Below are positions 1 through 11,500 of a stretch of 64,000 nucleotides of DNA, piece after piece (the stretch's first letter is position 1; each line of letters opens with the position of its first letter). A program made the position numbers and the translations under genes. This DNA comes from Argopecten irradians (Eukaryota > Mollusca > Bivalvia > Pectinida > Pectinidae), in the NCBI RefSeq assembly GCF_041381155.1, contig NC_091144.1, forward strand, positions 36,791,571-36,855,570, read 5' to 3'. The notes below the pieces were generated by a model. The model did no database searches. It was not told the DNA's origin and saw nothing but the letters and a program-made list of their open reading frames with translations.

Positions 1-2988
1 AGAATGTCGTCCAACAGCCAGCGAACATCATCCAGGCCCCGCAGCCATTAGGCACGCCCGTGGGCACCGGGGCCACTACCCTCAACAGCATGGGCGTCCC
101 ACAGATGCTCTTCTTGAATCAGGTCACCATCAATGGACAGACTTCATTCGTATTGGTTGACGCAAACAATAAACCTGTCCAACTACCACAAGGTTGGTTT
201 GTTCGCACAGTAAATCATGTTGATATCCAACACGCTTACAGCAAATACATAGTTATAATGTAATTTTCATTCCCTGTCAATGCTCCTATATTATATCTGT
301 AATATGTGTATAATGAATTAAGCTATAATTTTTTTCAGTTGCAGTAAAGGTTCTTATAAGATATCTATCAAATGTGTATACTGAACTGTTCTTATAATGA
401 AGTGAAAAGCACTTTACTTTAATAACTTGAGTTATTGCCCTTTGTTTGCTATTATTTGATATTGAATAAAAAAAAAAAGACAACAATAATTTTGGTTTTG
501 CTTCAATTCCTGTCAAACTTGGTATTGAGCTACGAGAAGTATTATCTGTGACAAGGTATACAATATGGACATACAACAGACGTTTGTTGTTCAGCACTTC
601 TGTCGTACATTTATTTAACTAATATTCGGTATTATTTGTAGGTATACAGGTGATCAACTTACCAACACAACAAGCAGCAGGACAACAGCTACCTGTGGTA
701 AGTATAAAAGTCAATAATAATTGTCGACCATATAAACACTTCCGTCCTCTGTAAATATGAATACCACATAACTTCTTTATCCTATTTTCTTTTCCATCTT
801 TGTGCAATATTTTTTTTGTGATTTAGTGAAGTCTAGATTTAGTTTCAATAAATAAATAGTAAATTAACTTTCTTTCGCAGATTTTGCGATATTTGTATTA
901 AAATAAGTTTGTGAAGATTAAAATTTGCGGTTTTAAAATGAATGGATGTGAATATATAATGAATTTTGTGAATATTAATTGACTTCGCCAATTTGTTTTG
1001 ATCACAAATTGTGTGAAAGTAAATCACACGAGAAAGAAAGTTTGCTTATATGGGTTGTTTTCAGTTCTGGGTAAATTTCTATTCCTCTTATAAAGTGATT
1101 AAAATTATAGGGTAGTTACCATTGTAACTTAATCAGATTTTCAATGTTTTATGTTAAGACTGGCAGTGACTCCAGCGAAGAACCGCTCTATGTAAATGCT
1201 AAACAGTATCACCGGATCCTGAAACGACGTCAGGCTAGGGCAAAGCTGGAGGCTCTCGGCAAGATTCCAAAAGAGCGACAGGTAATTCTTTAGCATAGTC
1301 CAAGCCTTCCATGTTTTTAGCTCACCTGGCCTGAAGGGCCGGTTAGCTTATGTAATGACGCGGCGTCCATCTGTCCGTCAACATTTCCTTTAAATCGCTA
1401 GTAGTCATAGAGTTCTGCATGGATTGTATTAACCAAATTTGGCCACAATAGGGGAAATAAAGGTAAATCCTATAAATCGCTACTTCCATGACAAAATTTG
1501 GCCACAAACATCTTTGGAAGAAGGGGAACAGAATTTGTATAAATTTTGGCTCTGACACCCCGGGGGCAGGAGGGGCAGGGCCCAATAGGGGAAATTGAAG
1601 TAAATCCTTTAAATCGCTACTTGTCCTAGAGTTCTGCATGGATTGTAACCAAATTTGGCCGCAAACATCCTTTGGGGAACAGAACATGTATAAATTTTGG
1701 CTCTGACCCCCTGGGGTCACAGGAGGGGTGGGGCCCAGTAGGGGAATTAGAGGTAAATATTCAAATTCCTTCAGGAAAGAAACAATTACCGTAACCTGTA
1801 TCCAGAACATTACTTGGCATTACAAACCAGGTGAGCTATACAGGCCCTCTGGGGATCTTGTTTTAAAATGTCGACAAATATGGCTACAGATCCGTCACCG
1901 TGAGACCATGGTGAGAAAGCTCTTTCAATAGTAAAAGTTCTGACTGTGTTAACTTTATCGCAAGTTTTTAGTTTACATGTAGTCAAAGTCGGTAGATCAG
2001 TAACACCAAATATTTCTCACTGAGCAAGAGGCCCACTACCTGGTACAGAGCATGCATTGGTGAAGGACTATGCACAAACTCAGCATTGACCTTCATTCAA
2101 GGTCATGTCATGTCTACCAAAAAAAGGAGCAAAAGTTACCACTACTTATTTTGGGGTCAAAAGGTCACTAGAAAGATTATTCGGATATGTGTCATCTTAT
2201 TTTGATTCTTTTTGAATAAAAAAAATTTCACAGCATTCTATTAAATTAAGACTATTCTGCTCCATTACAATATTAAAAGCTCCAATTCAAGATCTAACAA
2301 CTGCCCGTTCAGGATCACCCTAGCATGACCCCTGGCCTAAAATCCGAATATCTTGGGGCATACTTTTTTTCGTTTATACTGCTGAGAGACACACCAAATA
2401 TTTCATAGGTAACATGCTGATTGGCTAACCATAGGAGTCATGATGAGGTGACCCCAAACAGAGAGTTGTTAGATTTTGTGTTGTAGTGTATTGTAGAGCA
2501 TCGAGGTTAAGAGGAATTACAAGTCTAATTTTAATTAAATTGCTTTCACAGTAGCAAATAAACTTATTACATGCATAACATTAAATACTTTTGTTTTGTA
2601 GAAATATTTGTATGAATCTCGACATCGACACGCACTAAACAGACAGCGTGGGTTAGGTGGCGTGTTCGTGAAAGGTGCTAAAGGAGAAATCGAATTACCA
2701 GGAATCGATAATGGTCACATGGCGAATGATAACATCAGTGCTCCGGTCCCAAGACCTCCGCCCGTGGCCATCGCCCCACAACCAACCCATGTGTCCAATT
2801 CATTGTCTCAGATCACATCTTCTCTGATTCCACAGACTCTAACCACCAACCTCGGCAATGTCATGACCAATATGTCACTAAGTCAGCTAGGACAACAGCT
2901 GGTCACCACAACGTCTCTCGCCCACATTACAACTAACGGAGAGGTTGATAATAACTCGAGCACCATCCTCAATTCATTGACAACGTAA
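1..2988 (+). CDS. NFYA: Nuclear transcription factor Y subunit alpha, 3' four exons (5' end outside window)
   Basis: Exons by my reading: <1-192 (codons start at base 3), 642-697, 1159-1281 and 2602-2988 (stop TAA). All introns are GT-AG and phases join. NF-YA joins the NF-YB/NF-YC histone-fold dimer and gives it sequence-specific binding to CCAAT boxes in the nucleus. The first two exons are a Gln/Val/Ile-rich activation region. Exon 3 carries the subunit-association helix (EPLYVNAKQYHRILKRRQAR) and the linker GKIPKERQ. The last exon opens with the DNA-binding helix KYLYESRHRHAL and an RGLGG loop. It ends in a Ser/Thr/Gln-rich tail of about 100 residues that is longer than, and unlike, the vertebrate tail. 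The core is nearly identical to vertebrate NF-YA, so the identity is certain; only the N-terminus is missing. Confidence 0.95.
1317..1870. repeat. Dispersed repeat with palindromic 'agctcacctggcc' end, inside NFYA intron 3
   Basis: The element begins with a palindrome (agctcacctggcctgaaggg then ccggttagct) and ends near 'caggtgagctatacaggccc'. Inside are about three diverged direct repeats that include 'agttctgcatggattgta', 'aaatttggcc' and 'ggctctgacccc'. A related, broken copy lies at 31737-33420. No coding capacity is seen; apparent reading frames here are by-products of the repeat. Confidence 0.6.
2235..2545. repeat. MITE-like element with long inverted ends (family D)
   Basis: The left part 'gctccattacaat...atctaacaactgcccg' is mirrored by the right part 'gttgttagatttt...tgtattgtagagc'. 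Close relatives lie at 39449-39773 and, as a fragment, near 40066-40150. It sits in the last intron of NFYA. Confidence 0.6.
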
Positions 2989-3304
2989 AAAAATTATGTG
3001 GAAATCAAAAGATATATTTGAACTCGTCTGGAGACAGAATTCTTACATTGGAGGATTCTTGTAATTTGATATTTAATCTGACATGGTTTGTCAATCTGTG
3101 TTCAAATGAATGAAGTACAGAAAATGACTGTTTATAGAGATGAAACGCCATTTCGCAGTGACGCAAGAACATGGATGATTATAGCCTAATTTTGGTGTTT
3201 CGTTCTCCTACGATGTTTTTGTTCAATATTTCCTAGTGTATTTTATGACTGAGATTAAAGGGAAAACTGAAATATATTTGTGTTGTTTTCAAATCTTGGT
3301 TAAA

Positions 3305-3346
3305 AATAAATTTTGAAATAATTCTACTGTTATTGAAATCAATAAA
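3305..3346 (+). terminator. Poly(A) signals of NFYA
   Basis: AATAAA occurs at 3305-3310 and again at 3341-3346, about 320-360 bases after the NFYA stop codon. This gives a short 3' UTR (about 2989-3365) before repeats begin. Cleavage position is inferred. Confidence 0.55.
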
Positions 3347-3393
3347 CAATTTCAAAGGTGAGCGTGTCAGGAAATGCTGATTATAAGAAAAAA

Positions 3394-3577
3394 ATTCTGT
3401 TCAAACACTAGATCCCAGAGGACGGATCTTGTACCCACCATAGAATGATCTTTTTCAGTCTATGAAAAGAAAGATCTGCTCTGCGATTCTGTTCAAACAC
3501 TAGATCCCAGAGGACGGATCTTGTACCCACCATAGAATGATCTTTTTCAGTCTATGAAAAGAAAGATCTGCTCTGCT
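3394..3577. repeat. 92-bp tandem duplication just past NFYA
   Basis: Positions 3394-3485 and 3486-3577 are two head-to-tail copies that start 'attctgttcaaacactagat' and end 'gatctgctctgc'. I saw no difference between them apart from the copy edges. A more diverged hairpin-like relative continues to about 4120 ('gatcctcgagggatattggc'; 'ggaaagatccctctgggagc'). Confidence 0.8.
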
Positions 3578-4380
3578 TTTCCCCCTCCTTCTTTAAACAA
3601 GAGATCCTCGAGGGATATTGGCACCCACCATTTAATGAAGGAATTATTCTCTGCTTCTCCCTCTTCAATAGAAGCATTTTGTTACACACAGGCAAACTGC
3701 ATAGTCGAAAATACTTCAATTATCAAAATCAAAGATGATCAACTGATGTCCATTACTTTTCTTATCAGTTTTTAGCCCACCACCATCAGATGGTGTGCTA
3801 CTCAAATCACCTTTCTTCAGTCCATATGTTAATTCTTGTTACTGCTATTTCTCAGAAAGTACTTAAGATATCTTTTTCAAATTTTATTTGTAGGTTCCCC
3901 ATGTTGTGCTCATTGCATTTTGGGACCGATCAGTCAACAAGATGGCCACCTTGGATATTCATAACTGAAGTTTGTTACCACTATTTCTCAGAAAGTACTT
4001 AAGGGATTAGTCTCAAATTCGCGTAGAAAAGGTGAAAAGCAGAGAAACGATCCATCTTTCCATTGTCAGAGGTAGATCATTCTTTGGTTGGAGGAAAGAT
4101 CCCTCTGGGAGCTCTTGTTTTTAAACAAGAACCTTTAGTGTATTGAAATAAATAGTGACACAAGGTTTGAGAAAAAGTAGCAATGAAAATTACAGATGGC
4201 TGCCTGTCAGTCATCTTATTGTCTGAAAATGCAATATGCATAACTAAGTCACCAATAAGAGCCTACATATGATATTTGTGAAAAATCTTTTAGTTCTTTG
4301 AGAAAGTCGATATACGGACCTCGATTTTAATGGCCCATCATCTGATGTTTGGTTAAAAAAGAAAAAAAAAAACCAGCTTA
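3578..4380. other. Convergent gap between NFYA and OGA
   Basis: No gene is seen. The stretch holds diverged repeat sequence, including two copies of 'tttctcagaaagtacttaag' at about 3851 and 3986, and AT-rich DNA. Short open frames here have no recognisable protein signature. Confidence 0.5.
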
Positions 4381-4391
4381 TATCAAGTTGT

Positions 4392-5874
4392 TTTATTTGA
4401 GTTCGCTCACATATTCAATGATGAAGGTTTACACAAAGTGTAACTAAACAGAATATTCTGAATCTTGCATAATCTTCACAGCCAAAATCACAACCAGTGT
4501 TCAGCACTATATCTTTGTTACACTCAATACACACATCTTCACATTAAACACATTTTCTTTAATATCAAATTCCACTAGAAAACTTTGGGTGTTTGGTGCC
4601 CATTGCTGAATGATCTATAGAATTAAAATGATTTATCATCTCTTAATTATTTGATAACAAATATCTGAAAACTAGAAAATCGATACAAAATTTAAAATAT
4701 TGAAGTCTTTTGTTTTTATGACCAGTGACAAAATTAACTAAGCAAAAAACAGTAGAACTTGTTAATTTCAGAATGACCTGTGAAAAAGCAATATGGTTTG
4801 CTTAAAATATTTATTAATATTTTTTAATAACTAAATTTATTTTCACCACAACAATCACATTTGGAATATAATTATGACAATGTTGAATTAAATTAAGTGG
4901 ACCCCGGTCCAGTAGCTTTTTATTGGTTTACTTCAATAGTAACGAAGGGTGGTTAATCTTTTCAAATTTTACTACTTTTTTCCAATTATTAACTGTATTA
5001 ATATATTCAGCTTCAAGATGAACTAAACAAAGTATGAGCTTATCATCACAGCTGAAACAATAATAGAAAACCAGAAAAGTTGATCATGTATACAAATATC
5101 CTACAAGAGTTCAAATCATATTGATTCCAGAATAATGCATGTTCTCTACCCAAGTTTTGATATATGACCGTATACAACCATATTTTGCCTTCACTTTCCA
5201 CCTATTTTACCACAGCACCTGTTACACATTTAACAAAGTAGACACCCATACACCGACATTCGCGTAGAAATAACATGTATCTAAACAGGACACAAGGCAC
5301 CATCAAAACGCATGTTTATATCAGATAGATACATTTGACCTTTACTCCTACAAACGGTTCTTTCACACATACAATACATGAAACAGTTCCTTTTCTTTAG
5401 TGACTGAAGAAATCAAGTCCAACGTACATTACTGACACTGACACAAAAAAGACATGTTTATCAAACTAAATGAAAGACAAATAACTTTCAAAACACTGCA
5501 GATTTCGAAATGACATGATCAGATCATACTCCACTTTCAGTATAGATTGCTTTATAATTGTCACATACAACAGCAAACTGGATTTTTTCCCACAACATTC
5601 ACTCACAGACACACATGTCCAAACAAAATTGTCTACTACAAGAAATTTCTATTTTCCACATCAAGACTGTAATAAACAATTCTCTTTTAAATACACATAA
5701 ATAATATATATATATAAATATCTCTTAAAACATTTTGTAAACATTGATTGATTTTTATACAGTCACATGATAAAATACTGTTAAAACAGGCACAGCTTTG
5801 AGTAAAGCATGTGCTTGGTCACAAAACATCACAGATCATTGCAGGCTGGCCCTATATGTTGCACATGACGGATC
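4392..5874 (-). terminator. OGA: Probable OGA 3' UTR with distal poly(A) signal
   Basis: About 1.5 kb of AT-rich, non-repetitive sequence follows the OGA stop. The complement of AATAAA lies at 4392-4397, just before the repeat-bearing gap. The UTR length is inferred; no gene or repeat is seen in it apart from a TA run near 5703-5720. Confidence 0.45.
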
Positions 5875-8530
5875 TCAGATCATGCGTCCCAGATACACGA
5901 CGTCTTCAGTCGGTTGAGGTTGAAGTGTTATTGGAAAAAAGCCAATCCTTCTATAATGGTCTATCATGCACTTGTCTCCGACATTCATTTCCACATGAAC
6001 ACCCTCAGATCCACTGGACTTGATGGCATTGAGAGCACATGCCAGGAGACGTTTTGGTACTGAGTAGTCCACCACTCGATTTGGAATAAAGTCAACTCGC
6101 ACGGCCGACTGATACTTTTGGAGAACGGTCTCTGGGATACCTCGCTGGTCGTTGTGGAAACTGGCAATCACCTCCTGAATTAAATAGAAAGAGGTTAGTT
6201 TTCTTTTGAAACTTTCACTTATATATACAAATGTATCAGAATGGAAATAACATCATAACAGAAGGTGTTGGGTTGTGTAGATCAACTTACATCGGCAGGA
6301 CTAGGCTGGTCTTTTTGAACGAGTGGATATTTCTCTTTCATGGCAGGAATCCAGGCAATCTTGTCTCTTTCCTGTAGTTGTCGGGCACTCAATGTGGCTA
6401 CAGCATAGCCGCACACCCCGATATCATCCTCCACCACAAAACAGTTCTCAGGACTTAGTGTTGTCATGGCACCCAGAATCCTGTAAAACGAATATGCATG
6501 ACGATGTAAGTGCTTTCCGTTTTCGTCACTTCCCCCCTCCCAATGTTGTGCCTCCCATTAAAGTATTTACATATCCTATTGACCCCTGTGTTCTTTTAAC
6601 GAGTCAAAGTCATTAATTTGAACAATCTTGATAAGTACAGCAGAGCAAGCTACCGGCATAATATAAAATCTCTAGGCTAACTAGTTTTTTTACTAAAGTC
6701 AATAAAATGTTTTACACTGAAAATTATATTACAAATGAAGCCAAAAGAAATTAAGGAGACTTACCTATCCCCAATCAGTTCTGGCATGTCAGGAAACACT
6801 TCTGTACCGTCCATCCCATCATCACAGGTCTGGAGGCAGATCTGGTACACAGCACTCTGCAAGGAACACACAACTTTTACAAATACTCCTGGTTTAGTTT
6901 TTACCAGATAGTTGGTGATATTGAACTAAATAATATCTTGTCCAATCATACAACAAATGGCCAACAAAATAACACCGAAACAAGAGGCCCAATGAGGAGG
7001 CTACATGGTAACAAGGTTACAATTAAAGGCAAATTGGCCATTTTTGGTTTCTACACAAAGCCTCAGGACCAACGTGTGCATATTATATGTTATTGAGCTG
7101 CATTTTGACAGAATGACTCGTGATTTCAACCTTTAAGGGTTTTGATACCATTTAATTCAGACTATTTGTAGTTAATATTTACAAGAATTTGAAGGTCAGA
7201 TAAAGAATTGGACCTACCTCATCACTACACTTGTACGGTCTGTAGCAATACTGGTTTCTGATGATAACCTCTGGAGGCTGCATGTAATACAAGTCACATG
7301 CGCTTCTAGTGGGTAACAAACGCTGTCAACAGCCAAATCAGTACTAAATCAGTACAGGCATACAGATTTTCTCATTCATGCACGCTTTCTTTAAGGCAGC
7401 AAGACTTTTTGTATCTACATGTTAGAAAAGTGTTTTGAATTGTTGTTCTTTCCTTGAATGGCTTGACATTAACTTTGAAATTCAGACAAATCTGTGGTGG
7501 TTTTTTCCAGCATGAAATTCTGATAGAAACATATGAATTGTTTCCAATAAATGTTAATTTCAAGCCCTTTCAAGTCAATTCTTTTTTTCCCCCCAAAATA
7601 AATCTGAAACAGGATGTGGGTTTTTTCAGTCTTGCAGCCTTACTGCACAAAACATCAATTTCATATTAATAATGATTACAGAAGCAAAGGAAATAGTGCA
7701 TTTTTAACATCGGCATTCATCACAGTGTCTGCACCATGTCCCAAGTATGTTCTATTAAAGTAGAATGTATATTTGAAATGTTGATTACCAGCCATTGTGA
7801 GCTTGTTTTTACACACTGAACCTTAATCATATTGTGAGCTTGTTTTTACACACTGAACTTTGATCATAATTGTGTATTGACAAGGATATAAGGTTTTCAA
7901 ATACGAGTTGATCTCAATTTTGTTACCAAAATATTGGTTAATTGTGACCAACCTATCTTAAAACTTTCTGCGCACTTTTGTATTTAAGGCAACAGTATAA
8001 TAAATATTCCAAGTCAACTTTAAACAAGGCGGATAAACATTCCAAATATATCTTCTTTTTGCCTCAAAACAGGCTCAAATATATATGCGAACAGTCTGGA
8101 AAGAAACATCAACCAGATGAAAGGTACCATGTACATTGAACAAGAGACTTTAATTTTAACTCTTAATAGGAACTCAATGAGTTTTGTTATAGCATCATTT
8201 CCGAAAGACAGCCAATCATTTACCTTCAATGTACATGGTAACATTTCATCTGCTTAAACGCAGCGCAAAAATACCTGTAAATAAGACTTGGGACATTAAT
8301 GCAAGCACTGTGAAAGCTGAAAAGATGATGCAACATGTTACCATATAACCACAGTTACTCTTACTGACTAAATAGTGTTACAATTCTATCAAACTTGGCA
8401 CAATGATGGTTGGAAGGTCCCGGTCCGGTCCAATATATACATACTTCAAATTCTCCTTGTAAACCGCCTCGGAAGACCCAGGGCTCAGAATCACCACAAG
8501 AGAATGCCTCCTTGTAAAGGTTTGAGCACC
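5875..8530 (-). other. OGA: OGA exons 10-14: end of stalk and acetyltransferase-like (pseudo-HAT) domain
   Basis: Residues about 598-854. Exon 10 has [14 protein letters not shown], matching a conserved block at the stalk end. Exons 11-14 form the GNAT-like fold: [97 protein letters not shown] and [20 protein letters not shown], then the final RMI. In vertebrates this domain lacks catalytic acetyl-CoA-binding residues; I cannot judge activity here. Confidence 0.9.
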
Positions 8531-11500
8531 CTAGATGATTAGCAAATAGAAAATGAGATAAACCGTTAATAGGTGTGCAAGAAATGTCCTTTACAAGTTA
8601 CACATTTCTGACTGGACATATGTATTTTTTTGTTGTTGGACTAATAAAAGTGGTAATGTTGGTTTATAAATTAAGGGGATAGGTCTATTTTTAATTATTT
8701 GGAACATATGCCAAAAGAAGGGTTAAAATCACCATTGTCATGAAATAATATTGATTTCTTAACCCTCAATTAGTCCAACCTTTTCATCAATAAATAATCC
8801 TCTGAAAACTACATTGCATCTTACCTGTGTTGCTTATATCTTTACTTTCGTAACAAAATGTTCATTTAAATGTAATCACCTAATTCACTATACATTACAT
8901 TCTCTTTTTCAAAGCAAATTATCATTTGGATTATTCACCATCATCTATCGAAGATGATTTCCCATTTAACATTCCAAACATAATTTGTTGAAGCGAGAAT
9001 GTAACAGAAACCATGTAGCAGCCAGCCAATTCTAACCAGGAGAAAACCTTGTACAATGATTTCATTGTTTTTACTTTTCAATATTAGTTTTGTCTAAAGT
9101 CATGCAGCCTATTCCTCATCAACCATGTGTCGTAATGTAATTTTTCGTATGTAAGTTAATAATATTTCGTTTTGGATAGATTGGTGAAACCCTAGACTCA
9201 TGTAGCTGAAGGTTATGACTACATGGTTGACCTGGAACACAGCATACGACTCGAGTGTATCTCCTGGTTAGCGTCACACAAAATCATAGAATACATGAAG
9301 CTTGTGTCATTTACTTAATCACATACATCATTCACACGGCATCCAATAGACCCATTGGGGTATGGTTAGACTCTTAGAGTTTGAAGCTCACATCTTTTTG
9401 TCATACATTTTTTCACTTCAGATTTCCGATAAATGGTTATTTGACTTCTGAAACTGGTCAACTGGATACCATTTAATGTAAACATATGTCGTTTTAATTA
9501 AAACACAAAATTTTCTTCCTCCACACAAGACAGATTTGGAGAAGCTAAGTTTTGATATATCGTATCAAGGATCTACTGAAAGAACAACCACTAAATGATT
9601 CATGACATACAAATGACAAAAGCTTCTTCTTACAGATCGTTCTTGACCTGCAAATAAAATCACTGTTGTCACTTTCTTCTTTTCTTCAAAACAAATATGA
9701 ATGGTGATGTACAGGGCTAGCATTACAAAATTGATATAAATGAATCGTAAATAAAGGAAGATTGAAAGCTATTAAAAGATCTTATCGATTACGGTAAGGT
9801 ATTGATTTTACATTAAAAAGAAATAAAGAAATAATCAAAATGTTGTCTCTTTTTTTCTAGACTTATCAACAGATAAATAAATTGCTTAAACCTATAAATT
9901 TTTGCCTTTTTTAATCAAAAACTAAAACATATATGGGATCAATATTTGAAGATAAGAAGAAAGTCACACCAAATTGTGCTATTACAGTGTTTAAAAACAA
10001 TTTCACGCTCTGAAAAAAGCAAATGTTAATGAGATGGCATGGCTGCTGCATGGTACGCCCTAAGTTAATGTGGAGGCCACGTAGAATGCTGGGGTGGAGG
10101 AATTGATGCCTACATGATAGATTGTCGTTTCCCTTGATTTCACTGGCGGATAAGGTACTACTGCCCAATTCTGCAAACAGAAAAATGTGAAGAGATTAGT
10201 AAGCTGTGCAGCCAGTTCTCAGCCTATATAATAGGAAACTTCATTAAAACTAATACAATCCATCCCTCCACCAAACACATCACTTCCAATTGATCTTTTT
10301 GTCATCACTTGGTTGAGTACCTTGTCCTTTTAATTCAATCCTCTACAACCACACAGCAAATAATTACTTTTGTCAATTTTAGAAAGAATTTATCTTATTT
10401 TAGATATACAATATACAGAAATCTTCCAATCTGCGTATGTATGTTGTGTAATTTTCAATATATCTTTACGGTTTGAAACTGCCAAAATGTTTTAAAATCA
10501 CATCAATGAAACCATCATTTAACTTTGTTCATGCTTCAATGTTCTAAAAATTACTTACTTAGCCAAGCAACATACGCAGCACAAGTTTCCAGAACACCCA
10601 GGATATCCCAGACGTAAGGGAAGATGGTGTGAGCCAACGACACATTGGGAACTTCGTACAGACGCTTGGCCATGCCCTGCACTTTCTTAACATCATTCAA
10701 GAAGGTATCTGCTTTTTCCATCCATTCTTCAACCTACAACATCGAAAACCACATTGTTACCTTCTGTCTCCATAATCATATATGCATTATGGGAATTCTC
10801 CCCCAAAACAGGTTTAATACCTGAAAATGCCTCACTGGAAAATGTTTAATTATTCAGCTATTTGGACAAAGGTTTTCTGCATCTGAGCTTAAAGCTATCT
10901 AAAATGAAAATTTATAAGCAAATCAAACAAAGCATTGTGAAATACATGTGTACTTTTGTCAAAAAAAATATGAACTTCTAAGTCATTACAGTAAGATACA
11001 CGAGCCTTCAAAATCTGCAGGAAAACCTTGTGTTTATCAATATGAAATCCTTCTCTCTTTTTTTTTTTTTTTTCCTCTTTTTTTTTTCTGTAGTTGGCAT
11101 GTCACAAATATACATTATATATGCTTACCTCTGGCTGTTTTTTATGGGGCTGTGTGATTACATGGGCATTGCACTTAATCCATCGCAGATTTTGTAACAT
11201 CTCCACTCCCTGTTTGCCATGTTCAAACGGCAAATAGAAGAGATCCACAAGAAGAGACAGATCCTCATAGTACATTTTATTATCACAGATTTTTGAGGAC
11301 TGTCCATTTTTGTTCTGCAAGTCTTCAGCAACTACTTCCACCTGCATGAGGTTGTCAAGAGATGCATTTTCATGATTGTCAGAATTTACTGATGAGGTGT
11401 CACTTAATGCACAATCCATCGGTTCCCCGAGAATGTCTGCTACACTACACTGTTGTTCTGTATCTGCTTCGGGACTGGTAATGTCGGTGGTATTAACGAG

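Noticed and set aside
1343-1810. 155-codon minus-strand frame in NFYA intron 3
   Set aside because: It lies wholly in the 'agctcacctggcc' repeat and mirrors its internal repeats.
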